Below are positions 17,179 through 24,935 of a stretch of 64,000 nt of DNA, in pieces (positions within the stretch are counted from its first letter, which is position 1; each line of letters begins with the position of its first letter). A program made the translations under genes and the position numbers. The stretch spans positions 1 through 64,000 of the forward strand of contig NZ_CP120367.1 of NCBI RefSeq assembly GCF_029892045.1. Reading direction: 5' to 3'. The notes under the pieces were generated by a model. That model was not told the DNA's origin, made no database searches, and saw only the letters and a program-made list of their open reading frames with translations. Source of the stretch: Sinorhizobium numidicum (GTDB lineage Bacteria; Pseudomonadota; Alphaproteobacteria; Rhizobiales; Rhizobiaceae).

Positions 17179-18798
17179 ATGATTGCCGGCAACGAAAACA
17201 CCGATCTGCCTGTCGCGGATGTGTGCGTCATCGGCGCCGGACCCGTTGGCCTAGCCCTCGCTCTAAAATGCGAGAAGCTCGGACTGAGCGTAGTCCTTCT
17301 CGAGGCCGGCGCTCTGGATGGTCCCTCGACCGCGGACGAGACCTTTGCCCATGTCGAATTCACCAATGCGAATCACGCAGCGGTCACCGCCGCGACGCGG
17401 CGCGGCGTCGGCGGGACGTCTGCGCTTTGGGGTGGTCGGTGCGTTGCATTCGATGACATCGATTTTGCCGAACGGGCGCATGTTCCATACTCGGGATGGC
17501 CGATAACGCATACTGAATTGCGCGACTACTACGCCGAAGCCTTCACGTTCCTGAATTGTGGGGACTACGTCACCCATCTCGACGGAAACGACATTCGGGG
17601 TCACGACGTTCAGGCGTCCACTATCGAACGTTGGAGCACTCGGCCCGCTCTCGGCCCTTTGTACAAGGCCCATCTTTGTGCCTCCAAGCGGATTGCTGTA
17701 CTCACAGAGGCAACCGTTGTGGGAATCGATCTGGACCCGGCGGGTTTGCGCACCGACTGTGTCAAGGTCTATCTCCACGGGAGAATGAGAGAGGTTCGGG
17801 CAAGATCCTATGTTCTTGCCGGCGGCGGACTTGAGAATGGACGGTTGCTTCTGGCCACCCAACGTAACTGGCCACGGAAGTTCGGCGGACCGGAGGGGGC
17901 GCTCGGTCGTTTCTATCAAGGGCATCTCACAGGCTATATAGCGATCGTCGAGTTTCAAAACAGGCAGGTAGAGAAAAGCCTTTCGTTTCAGAAGGATAGG
18001 GGTGGTACTCATTTCCGCCGGAGGCTGCAGATCAGCGCCGGTGCGCAGCAGGAAAATGCGTTGCTTAATTCGGCCTTCTGGCTGGACGGGCTTTCGATCG
18101 CCGATGCCACCCATGGCTCGGGCGCGTTTTCCGCGCTCTATCTGCCGCTCGCTTTTTCGGGGGTCTACAGGATTTTATCGAAGGGTCTGGCACCGAAGGC
18201 AAAGTTTGACGGTCAGCATTACCGCGGCCATTTGCAGAATATGCGCAGTGATCCGGCTCTCTTTCAGGATATCGTGAGATGCACAGGCAATCTCATCGAC
18301 AGCCGTTTGCGCGGGCGAAGAACAGTGCCAAATCCGAAGGGCCGATATGTGCTGCGGTACCATGCAGAGCAAACGCCAATTCCCGAGAGCCGTGTGCGGC
18401 TCAGCGAAAGCCAGTCGAACTCACTCCTGCCAGCGCTCAAAGTGGATTACCTTGTCAATGACAAAGACGTCGCGTCAGTTTTGCGTTCTCATCAATTTCT
18501 CGATCGCTGGCTCAGTGAAAACGCCATCGGGAAGCTGCATTATCTGCACGATGCAAACAGGCGCGACGATGCCGTATTTCGTCAAGCATTCGACGGCTAT
18601 CACCAGATCGGCCTGGCGCGAATGTCTGCCAGCCCGCGCGATGGCGTCGTCAACACCGACTGCCGCCTGCACGATGTAACCAATCTCTATGTCGCCGGCA
18701 GTGCGGTCTTCCCAACCGGCGGCCAAGCCAACCCCACGTTGCCGGCCGTCGCTCTGGCACTAAGGCTCGGCACACACCTTGCGACCGTGCGCGGGTGA
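17179..18798 (+). CDS. GMC-type FAD-dependent oxidoreductase
   Basis: The 539-residue protein opens with an FAD-binding Rossmann motif (Val-Ile-Gly-Ala-Gly-Pro-Val-Gly-Leu, residues 17-25, then Leu-Leu-Glu-Ala-Gly). It has the second FAD contact Gly-Val-Gly-Gly-Thr-Ser-Ala-Leu-Trp-Gly-Gly near residue 76. It ends with the GMC C-terminal signature (Tyr-Val-Ala-Gly-Ser-Ala-Val-Phe-Pro-Thr-Gly-Gly-Gln-Ala-Asn-Pro-Thr). Such enzymes oxidise alcohols or sugars; the substrate is not evident. A GGGAG site precedes the ATG. No signal peptide is seen. It stands alone between two paralogous remnants, so context does not help. Confidence 0.85.
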   Translation: MIAGNENTDLPVADVCVIGAGPVGLALALKCEKLGLSVVLLEAGALDGPSTADETFAHVEFTNANHAAVTAATRRGVGGTSALWGGRCVAFDDIDFAERAHVPYSGWPITHTELRDYYAEAFTFLNCGDYVTHLDGNDIRGHDVQASTIERWSTRPALGPLYKAHLCASKRIAVLTEATVVGIDLDPAGLRTDCVKVYLHGRMREVRARSYVLAGGGLENGRLLLATQRNWPRKFGGPEGALGRFYQGHLTGYIAIVEFQNRQVEKSLSFQKDRGGTHFRRRLQISAGAQQENALLNSAFWLDGLSIADATHGSGAFSALYLPLAFSGVYRILSKGLAPKAKFDGQHYRGHLQNMRSDPALFQDIVRCTGNLIDSRLRGRRTVPNPKGRYVLRYHAEQTPIPESRVRLSESQSNSLLPALKVDYLVNDKDVASVLRSHQFLDRWLSENAIGKLHYLHDANRRDDAVFRQAFDGYHQIGLARMSASPRDGVVNTDCRLHDVTNLYVAGSAVFPTGGQANPTLPAVALALRLGTHLATVRG

Positions 18799-18951
18799 AC
18801 GGGTGATCTGCATTGGCCGTATTCCGCCTACGGCCCCACGGTCGCCATCCTCGATCGCATCCAAGAAAAATCAGCAATCTCTGGCGCTTTGCCTCGCCGA
18901 AGGGCATGTTGGTGGTGAGGACGTGTCATCTTGGCAGAGGGAGGAACGCCG

Positions 18952-19110
18952 ATGCGCTGCTTTAAGGTACTTGGTCCTTCGCAGATCGGAAAATCTACGC
19001 TTGTGGGAAAGTTGGGCTCGCTTGAAGGCGAGCCAAAAAATCAGTCTCTCCATTTGGTTTGAGCCTCAGTGAATTCGAATTCGGCGGAGACGCCGCCGGC
19101 AAAATTCAGA
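18952..19110 (+). pseudogene. N-terminal fragment of an EF-G-like GTPase
   Basis: After a GAGG site, an ATG opens a frame containing a P-loop segment Gly-Pro-Ser-Gln-Ile-Gly-Lys-Ser-Thr-Leu, as in the EF-G-like translation-factor paralogues of alphaproteobacteria. The frame stops at 19062. The expected continuation (Phe-Gly-Leu-Ser-Leu-Ser-Glu-Phe-Glu-Phe-Gly-Gly) lies in the next frame, and the sequence is lost by about 19110. Only about 50 codons of a gene of more than 600 codons remain. Confidence 0.55.
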
Positions 19111-19504
19111 CAGTTACGTCCAAAGAGCCGTGCTCGATCGTTGCGCCTTCTTCACGGCGTCCCTTTATGAGCTCAATGAAGCGATTGGCCACCTTTGCCA
19201 CGGCATCCTGCTTGGCAAACGCCACGGCTATCGGGGCGTTTATCTTCTGTCGCGGTCGCGCGTTATCGACAGACAGTCGGAATGTGCTTGCCTTTATGAT
19301 TCGATCGAACCAAGCCGCTGCCGCCGCTTCGTTGTTGCGGGCCAGCGCGTCATTGAAAAGCTTGATGGCGGCCGCTTCTAACCCTTCAACTTGGGCTAGG
19401 AGGTCGGTGCTTTGGGCTAGTGTATTTGCTCGCCTCAGCTCGCTCGCCACGGCAAGCAGCTGGTGCACGTGCTTTTGGTAGCGTGAAAGCGAGGATCGGG
19501 ACAA
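19106..19504 (-). CDS. Hypothetical helical protein (132 aa)
   Basis: This appears to be the intact member of the pair whose broken copy is at 16665-17017. It is predicted to be almost wholly helical (Gln-Leu-Leu-Ala-Val-Ala-Ser-Glu-Leu-Arg-Arg ... Ala-Ala-Ala-Ala-Trp-Phe-Asp-Arg), with no signal peptide, membrane segment or known catalytic motif. Conservation between the copies over residues 40-115 shows that the frame is real. I do not recognise the family. Confidence 0.65.
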   Translation of the reverse strand: MSRSSLSRYQKHVHQLLAVASELRRANTLAQSTDLLAQVEGLEAAAIKLFNDALARNNEAAAAAWFDRIIKASTFRLSVDNARPRQKINAPIAVAFAKQDAVAKVANRFIELIKGRREEGATIEHGSLDVTV

Positions 19505-19545
19505 GCCGTACTGGCCCGCTATGGCTCAAATGGGCACCCCGGCAG

Positions 19546-19626
19546 CGAGCTTACCGTCGATTTCCGACCGTGAGGCAGGCGGTCAATCACAAGACGGTCC
19601 AACGCCTAATGGTCGAGATCGCTCGC
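19546..19626 (+). pseudogene. Short IS3-type transposase (OrfB) remnant
   Basis: About 26 codons encode Tyr-Arg-Arg-Phe followed by Val-Asn-His-Lys-Thr-Val-Gln-Arg-Leu-Met, the helix-turn-helix_21 signature seen in IS3-family OrfB transposases. Nothing else of the element is recognisable on either side. Confidence 0.45.
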
Positions 19627-19712
19627 ACCTCTACGCGCACAGCTTTACGGACAGCGCCGCGTCCTCAAGGGGCCGCACTGGTGGAATGCCGGACCCGTCG
19701 GCGACGGGAGCC

Positions 19713-19964
19713 TCAAAAGTCGAAAATGTCTCCGAGCAAGCCACCTTTTTTCTTCTTATAGGACTGGGAGGAGTGCGTGCTCCCGTATCGCTCCTGTTCC
19801 CTCTGCGGCTCTCGGTACGGCGCGGGCTCACCACTAGCGCGTTCGATGATTTTGTCTAGCTCGCCGCGGTCCAGCCAAACGCCTCGGCACTTCGGGCAGT
19901 AGTCGATCTCGATTCCCTGGCGATCACTCATCACCAACTCGGACTGATCAATCGGACATTTCAT
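19713..19964 (-). CDS. Zinc-ribbon (zf-TFIIB) domain protein
   Basis: The 83-residue product has two zinc-binding pairs: Cys-Pro at residues 3-4 with its partner positions, and Cys-Pro-Lys-Cys-Arg-Gly-Val-Trp-Leu-Asp-Arg-Gly-Glu-Leu near residues 23-36, the hallmark of the bacterial zf-TFIIB family. A polar linker follows, then a Lys-rich stretch and a Gly-Leu-Leu-Gly-Asp-Ile-Phe-Asp-Phe tail. The role is unknown; it is probably a small nucleic-acid- or protein-binding factor. AAGGA lies upstream of the ATG. Confidence 0.85.
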   Translation of the reverse strand: MKCPIDQSELVMSDRQGIEIDYCPKCRGVWLDRGELDKIIERASGEPAPYREPQREQERYGSTHSSQSYKKKKGGLLGDIFDF

Positions 19965-20368
19965 CGTTAATTCCTTTAGATGTTAAGGATTGAATATGGG
20001 GCTCCAACCACCACACACAAGAGCACTACCCAACCTTGGCGATTTCAAGTTTTGTGGATGAGCATTTTTTCTTAGGGGGTGGTGCTCTCTCGCGCGCTGG
20101 CGCCCGCACGCGAGGGAAAAATCGCGAGCGGATCTAACGGGTTCGCTCTAAGGAATTATCTTATGGATAGCCGGTCGTGCACAATTCTTCGAGCTCGTTG
20201 ATGGAGAGCTTTTCGAGACCGAGTGGCGGCAGCAGGCGACCAGGCGGCGGGCGCTATCCCCTCATCTCCGTGACAACCGGCCCTCTCCGCAGTTTGAGCA
20301 CATTTTGAACCAGTATTGCCTTCGGTGCGTTTCGCCATTTCCACCGCCAGGGAATGGGAGGGATCTGA
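19965..20368. other. Intergenic stretch, no gene seen
   Basis: Between the zinc-ribbon gene and the extensin-like gene I see no open frame with a ribosome site. The long minus-strand frame that covers part of it is the shadow of the extensin-like gene. Divergent promoters are expected here but no clear boxes were identified. Confidence 0.4.
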
Positions 20369-21214
20369 ATGCGCGCTGCCGGAATGATTCTGCTGTCGGC
20401 CCTGGTGCTTTCCGGGGTGACACTTCCGAAGAAGGGGCCCCTGCCAGAGGCGAGGCCCACCATCCAAGGCGACCAGCCGACGCCAACGCCGAAACCCTTG
20501 GCTCCACGCGCGGCTGATGATCAAGCGACCGGTCAGGGAAAGACCGGTACACGAACTGAGCGAGACCTGGCCCCGGACTGGAAAGACGATGCTCTGGACG
20601 CCTTGCCAGAGGCAAAAGAGACGGTAGTCGAGATCAAGAAAGAGGACCCGGAAGCATATGCCTCTTGCCTCTCCGCACTCAAATCGCTGGGTAGCGCTTT
20701 TGCCGAGGCCTCCCGAATCGATGATGGTAAGGGCTGCGGTATCGACAAGCCAATCGATGTGACAGAGGTCCTCCCCGGAGTTTCGCTGAAATCGCATGGA
20801 AAGATGCGCTGCGAGACCGCATTGGCGCTCGCCCGATGGACTAAGGAGTCGGTGCTTCCCGCCGTGCAAACGGCTTTCGGAGCGAACGCGCGCGTTACGG
20901 CACTGAACCAGGCTTCTACCTATGTCTGTCGTCCGAGGAACAATGAGACCACAGGAGAGATGTCGGAGCACGCACGCGGCAATGCCGTAGATATCGCGTC
21001 CTTCACTTTCGGAGACGGCAAGACCATCGAGATTCAGCCGCGCGACGAGGACGGCACTCTTCCCGCAGTAGGTGTCGCATGGTCGTCATACGAGGCCCAT
21101 CGCACAGTTGCACCGAAAAGTCATCGCTGCATTGGTCAACTTATGCGCGCCGCCCACCGGGCGCTCATCCGCAGGGATGAGCCAGGCCCCTCCGTCAGCA
21201 GCCGCGCCCCTTGA
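20369..21214 (+). CDS. Extensin-like family protein with divergent C-terminus
   Basis: A GGGAGG site precedes the ATG. The 281-residue product has a short hydrophobic N-terminus, a Pro-rich linker (residues 25-60), then an extensin-like C-terminal domain (Cys-Gly-Ile-Asp-Lys-Pro-Ile near 126, Met-Arg-Cys-Glu-Thr-Ala-Leu-Ala-Leu-Ala near 150, and Met-Ser-Glu-His-Ala-Arg-Gly-Asn-Ala-Val-Asp-Ile near 200). These proteins are cell-envelope-associated. The usual end of the family, with a His-x-His motif, is missing: after about residue 235 the sequence becomes unrelated, which points to truncation by recombination near 21070. Confidence 0.75.
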   Translation: MRAAGMILLSALVLSGVTLPKKGPLPEARPTIQGDQPTPTPKPLAPRAADDQATGQGKTGTRTERDLAPDWKDDALDALPEAKETVVEIKKEDPEAYASCLSALKSLGSAFAEASRIDDGKGCGIDKPIDVTEVLPGVSLKSHGKMRCETALALARWTKESVLPAVQTAFGANARVTALNQASTYVCRPRNNETTGEMSEHARGNAVDIASFTFGDGKTIEIQPRDEDGTLPAVGVAWSSYEAHRTVAPKSHRCIGQLMRAAHRALIRRDEPGPSVSSRAP

Positions 21215-21681
21215 AATTACTCGCGCCGCTCCTAACTCTTATCACTGGCGACGTTCGAAGCGGTTCCCTTGGATGGAACAGGGCGAGAGCCCAAGCTAAA
21301 TAGAGATACGTCGCAATCGGAGCTGCAGTGGGCACCCTCTGCAGCTCTGTTCGTCTCTGAAGGGACGGTTGCCGGGCTCGGAATAACAAATGAACTCGAT
21401 GTATCGAGCATGCGGCCTGCAGGCGGAAAATCGAGGGACTGTTTGCGCGCACCTGTTCACCAGAGCCGCATTGCAGGGGCATAATTAGGTCGCACAGGTC
21501 TATACTGCTAGCCAGGATGAGGCGCTACCTTGCTAAGATCGGCGCCGTGCGGCGAGCCAGCGCAAGTGCACGGACGAGTCCGCCGCATGGTGTTCTGCGA
21601 CACAACCTGCATAATGCTGCCAACGCACGATAAGTTCAGCCAGTTCACGTTCAATCGTGTCCCACGCAGCAAGGGCGTCAC
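21215..21681. other. Intergenic stretch, no supported gene
   Basis: About 470 bases without a recognisable gene. A minus-strand open frame of 95 codons has no ribosome site and no family features. This follows the apparent recombination point in the extensin-like gene and may be residual mobile-element DNA. Confidence 0.35.
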
Positions 21682-21765
21682 TTAATACCAGCGTCCTCGA
21701 CCATACCAGCCGCCACCTAACAGAAGGATGATAAGAACAATAATCAGAAGCGTGGTGAGATCCAT
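21682..21765 (-). CDS. DUF3309-like membrane micro-protein (27 aa)
   Basis: AGGAGG lies six bases before the ATG at 21765. The peptide starts Met-Asp-Leu-Thr-Thr-Leu-Leu-Ile-Ile-Val, has a run of Leu/Ile (residues 6-16), then Gly-Gly-Gly-Trp-Tyr-Gly-Arg-Gly-Arg-Trp-Tyr. This matches the small DUF3309-type membrane proteins seen in many alphaproteobacteria and beyond. Function is unknown. Confidence 0.75.
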   Translation of the reverse strand: MDLTTLLIIVLIILLLGGGWYGRGRWY

Positions 21766-21913
21766 CTTGGCCTCCTGGAGTACCCGTCTCTGCACGGCGG
21801 TTCTTTGTTGTACTCAGACTAACGGCAACGTTCCGCAGGGAAGGTTGGTTCCATGGTGGTTTCCGGTGAGGCATTGTGAAGGCGCCTGTCGGCGCCGTCA
21901 TCAATAGAGGCCG

Positions 21914-22801
21914 CTACGGCATCATAGTCCGGTAACGTTCGCGTTCGCGTTGGACCTGGTCCAGCGTGTACAGGTCTGCTTTTTCGTCAAACCGCTTCCA
22001 GCCTTCATCAGCATAGATGCTCCTGCGGGCGGCAAGATCTACGCTGTTTCGTTGCTCGAGTATTGCTTCTGCTTGGGGTGCAAGGCTGTCGTCAACCCTT
22101 GCCGTCACCAGGGTGCCCCCACGGCGAACGCCCTCGGCGTAAACATGGGCTTCCCCTTCATCGATCCCGGAATCAGTCAGCGCGCCGATCAACCCTCCTG
22201 CCGCTCCGCCTGCTACGGCTCCAGCTGCTGCGCCGACGGCGGTGGACGCCAGCCATCCTGCGGCCACAACAGGCCCAACGCCTGGAATTGCCATCAGGCC
22301 CAATCCGGTCAGCAGGCCGACAACGCCACCTCCGGCAGCTCCAAGGCCAGCTCCGGTACCGGCACCTTCGGCCGCGTTGGAGCTTTCGACCGAGTACCAA
22401 TCGCCTGTGTTGTTTGCAACGATGCTGATATCATCGGAAGGCACACCTGCTGCTTCCAAATCCCTGACGGCGTCGCGAGCATCTCCATAGTCGTCCTGTG
22501 TCCAGCTTTTTTCGCTCGCTGCTACTGGAAGGGGCGGGGGTGCGGCCGATCCTGACCGGAGATGACCGCCTAATAACGGCGGCTCTGCTCGAGGGATATG
22601 CGGATGATCGCCATCAACCTGAACCAAGTTGCGAGGGCGCTCAACAGTGGTCGAGGCGTCCACCCGAGCGAATTGGACATCAACCTTGAGAACGTGCAGC
22701 GCGTCCAAGCCGCGGTGATGAGCGAGCTTCGGTCTCTGACCCGTCGCGCCGGTTATCAGCGTCGAGGGTAGGCGTAGCCTTGGAAATCTTCTTCGGCGCA
22801 T
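21914..22801 (-). CDS. General-stress-protein-17M-like protein with replaced 5' end
   Basis: The C-terminal 195 residues (about 21914-22500) are family-like: Asp-Ala-Arg-Asp-Ala-Val-Arg-Asp-Leu-Glu-Ala-Ala-Gly-Val, a long Gly/Ala-rich hydrophobic stretch with Gly-Leu-Gly-Leu-Met-Ala-Ile-Pro-Gly-Val-Gly-Pro-Val, and Tyr-Ala-Glu-Gly-Val-Arg-Arg-Gly-Gly-Thr-Leu-Val. The usual start of this domain should lie just before Asp-Ala-Arg-Asp-Ala, but the frame instead runs back through 100 residues of Arg/Pro-rich sequence antisense to a mobC-like fragment. The gene probably lost its own start by recombination near 22510, so expression is doubtful. Confidence 0.55.
   Translation of the reverse strand: MRRRRFPRLRLPSTLITGATGQRPKLAHHRGLDALHVLKVDVQFARVDASTTVERPRNLVQVDGDHPHIPRAEPPLLGGHLRSGSAAPPPLPVAASEKSWTQDDYGDARDAVRDLEAAGVPSDDISIVANNTGDWYSVESSNAAEGAGTGAGLGAAGGGVVGLLTGLGLMAIPGVGPVVAAGWLASTAVGAAAGAVAGGAAGGLIGALTDSGIDEGEAHVYAEGVRRGGTLVTARVDDSLAPQAEAILEQRNSVDLAARRSIYADEGWKRFDEKADLYTLDQVQRERERYRTMMP
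22598..22771 (+). pseudogene. C-terminal fragment of a MobC-like mobilisation protein
   Basis: Fifty-seven codons from an ATG at 22598 encode Ile-Asn-Leu-Asn-Gln-Val-Ala-Arg-Ala-Leu-Asn-Ser-Gly-Arg, a signature of the C-terminal part of MobC-type relaxosome proteins, followed by a helix. The N-terminal DNA-binding half is absent. A small gene and a relaxase follow directly, the normal order in mobilisation modules. Confidence 0.55.
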
Positions 22802-23058
22802 TCACTAGCGAATGGGAGCAGCGGCGCGCAGCTCTGCTGCATGAAATGTCGTCTGGTGGTGGTCGCTCGGCCGAAGAAGAGATGCGAAAGCGCCTCAAGC
22901 AGTTGGCTCAACTCGGTGCTGCAGGTGGCGGCGGAGGCTCAGGCGGGGGTTCCGGTGATAGTGGATCCGGATCGAAGGGCAGGGGGCTCCTCGAGCGCAG
23001 CCGACGCCGGCGACAACTGCGGCAAGCCGTCCGATGGATGCGCGGCTTGCGGCCGTAG
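22780..23058 (+). CDS. Small hypothetical protein between mobC-like and relaxase genes
   Basis: A TTG start at 22780, nine bases after the mobC-like stop, opens 92 codons: a helical N-terminus (Phe-Phe-Gly-Ala-Phe-Thr-Ser-Glu-Trp-Glu-Gln-Arg), a Gly/Ser-rich linker (residues 50-68) and an Arg-rich end. It overlaps the start of the relaxase gene by 25 bases. Position suggests a component of the mobilisation module. The family is not recognised. Confidence 0.4.
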   Translation: MEIFFGAFTSEWEQRRAALLHEMSSGGGRSAEEEMRKRLKQLAQLGAAGGGGGSGGGSGDSGSGSKGRGLLERSRRRRQLRQAVRWMRGLRP

Positions 23059-23868
23059 CCAAGGGAAGCCAGCCAGCCGTCGTCAAAATGGCGTCCTATG
23101 GCGGCGGTGCTCGTGTCGGTGCGATGCTGAATTATGTGTCGAGATCCGGCGAGCTGAAGGTGGAGAATGAGAGCGGCAGGATCCTTGATGGTCGGGAAGA
23201 TCTGGCCCGTGTCCGCGGTGATTGGGATCACCTTTTTCAGAACCGCGCCGAAAGTCGGGACATTGGCAGCTTTACCGTTGAAATTGCCGCTTCTGGCTTT
23301 GCATCGGATGAGGCATTGCACGAGCAGATGAGAAGCACCCTGACCAGCGGCTTTGGCGACCGGCGCTATGCCTATGCGATCGAGAAGAATGAGGGCGGCT
23401 CCGTGACCATCCAGGGGATCGTCGTATTGCGAAGCGGACAGGGGGAGCGGCTGACGGGCGATGCGAGGGCGGCTGGCATCATGCGGGGCCGATACGACGC
23501 CAGCGCGGCCGCTGTGGATGCAGGCGCGAAATTCTCATCTCACGGATATGGGAACGGCGTCGAGTTCGGCGCCAGCCGTTTGCGGAGCCTTGTCGAGCGG
23601 CATCAAGACGATCGCGACGATCGCGGCCGATCGATAGCAGACGAGAAGGCGGCGGGCGACCTGGTGCAGAAAGAATGGCGCGGCGAGCATCCACAGTCGA
23701 AAGGGCCGCGACGTGATGCATGTGATCATGTCGGCGCGGGCCGGAACGGACGTCGCTGCGTTTGAAGGGGCAGCGCGCGATTTCCTGGCGCATCAGTTTG
23801 CCGGACATCGGTATGTCTTCGCCATGTACGATCCGGCCAGCGATCCTAAAGAGGCGGGGGAGGGGGTA
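23034..23868 (+). pseudogene. Relaxase/mobilisation nuclease, frameshifted and truncated
   Basis: The first frame (23034-23765) has a relaxase N-terminal region (Val-Lys-Met-Ala-Ser-Tyr-Gly-Gly-Gly-Ala-Arg ... Met-Leu-Asn-Tyr-Val-Ser-Arg). Near 23705 the family sequence passes into another frame (Met-His-Val-Ile-Met-Ser-Ala-Arg-Ala-Gly-Thr-Asp ... Phe-Ala-Gly-His-Arg-Tyr-Val-Phe-Ala-Met). It ends after Asp-Pro-Lys-Glu-Ala-Gly-Glu-Gly, just before the metal-binding His motif expected in this family. The remainder is replaced by part of a methyltransferase gene. It cannot encode a working relaxase. Confidence 0.7.
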
Positions 23869-24404
23869 TCCAACGCGGCGGGCTCAACAAGAAAGTCTAC
23901 GCCAAAAATCTCGTCACCAAGGGCATGTTCGGCATCTGCCGCAATCCACTCTATGTCGGTAACGTGCTGATCTATGGGGCCGTGTTCGTGATGCCCGGCG
24001 ATCCCTGGGTTGCCTCGATTGGCATCCTATCGTTCCTGTTCATGTACCAGTGCATCGTCCATGCAGAGGAGGATTACCTCGGTACCAGGTTCGGGGAGGG
24101 GTACAGGGCCTATTGCGCCGACGTGCCGCGCTGGATTCCGCGCTTCGGCAACTTCCGGCGAGCGACCGAAGGCATGGCCTTCAATGTCAAGCGGGTGATC
24201 GGGAAGGATTATTCGACCATGTCGGCCACCCTGATCGCGCTGCTGTCGGTGGAGGTCTACGAAACCCTCGCCGCCCCTGAGCCGGGCCGATATGGTCCAT
24301 ATCTCTCGCTACTAGCCACCCTGATCGCTTTCACAGGGTTGATGGCCGCCTTCGTCAGTTTTCTCAGGAAACGCGGCAGCTTCCGCGAACGAAAGGCGGT
24401 TTGA
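23869..24404 (+). pseudogene. 5'-truncated isoprenylcysteine/phospholipid methyltransferase-like gene
   Basis: The frame ending at 24404 contains the family core Gly-Met-Phe-Gly-Ile-Cys-Arg-Asn-Pro-Leu-Tyr-Val-Gly-Asn, then hydrophobic segments, then Glu-Glu-Asp-Tyr-Leu-Gly-Thr-Arg-Phe-Gly-Glu-Gly-Tyr, typical of ICMT/PEMT-like membrane methyltransferases. Family-like sequence begins only at Arg-Gly-Gly-Leu-Asn-Lys-Lys (about 23880), so the N-terminal membrane spans are missing. An internal ATG at 23925 could express about 160 residues. The junction with the relaxase fragment is a recombination scar. Confidence 0.65.
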
Positions 24405-24652
24405 CGCTGCCGCATGATCTCTTAGTGCGGTAACAGGGTAGGGCTAAGTTATGCAACGGTCTTTGCAGGCGGGATCAGCGACGCACTGCGCTACTCCGAA
24501 CTGGCCCTTTGTCCCTTCAAGGCTTGGCGCGGTCACGCGGTCGAATAAGGAACACATTTCTGCACAGCGCTGACTAGGAAGCCATCGGCCGCGTTTCCCG
24601 CTTTTGATAGCGCCGGTTGATTGTCCGAGAGGTGGCGCATTGGACAATTTTG

Positions 24653-24907
24653 CTACAAGCGTTTCGCCGCCTCAGCCGGAACTGCAAGGCAACATTCCGT
24701 CTCCGCCTTGCAGGTGGCGGCCTTGCGCGCATGTTGGGTTTTCCGGCGTCTAGCGACGAAGCTCAGTGCGCGGGTGATTGCCATCAGGAGCGCCGACGGT
24801 TCGGCCCCGAATTGCTGATAGAACGCATCCTCATCGCGGCGCCCACGTTCTCGGTCCTGCCCGCCGCAGAATTCCATCAACCTGGCTAATGCGAGCAGGT
24901 CGAGCAT
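24653..24907 (-). CDS. Hypothetical protein downstream of aldo/keto reductase (84 aa)
   Basis: The start at 24907 (Met-Leu-Asp-Leu-Leu-Ala-Leu-Ala-Arg-Leu-Met-Glu-Phe-Cys) has AAAGGA upstream; an upstream in-frame start lies inside the reductase gene. The product has an acidic middle (Asp-Glu-Asp-Ala-Phe-Tyr-Gln-Gln-Phe-Gly) and a basic, Cys-containing C-terminus. It follows the reductase by 28 bases and was probably co-transcribed with it. The family is not recognised. Confidence 0.5.
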   Translation of the reverse strand: MLDLLALARLMEFCGGQDRERGRRDEDAFYQQFGAEPSALLMAITRALSFVARRRKTQHARKAATCKAETECCLAVPAEAAKRL

Positions 24908-24935
24908 GTTTGCGTCCTTTCGGCCGTTTGGTGGT

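Noticed and set aside
19015..19040. Hairpin GGCTCGC / GCGAGCC followed by six A residues
   Set aside because: It lies inside the EF-G-like fragment and the tail is A-rich on the plus strand, so it does not fit a terminator in either direction.
20156..20971. A 271-codon minus-strand open frame
   Set aside because: It is antisense to the extensin-like gene, which has a ribosome site and recognisable family motifs.
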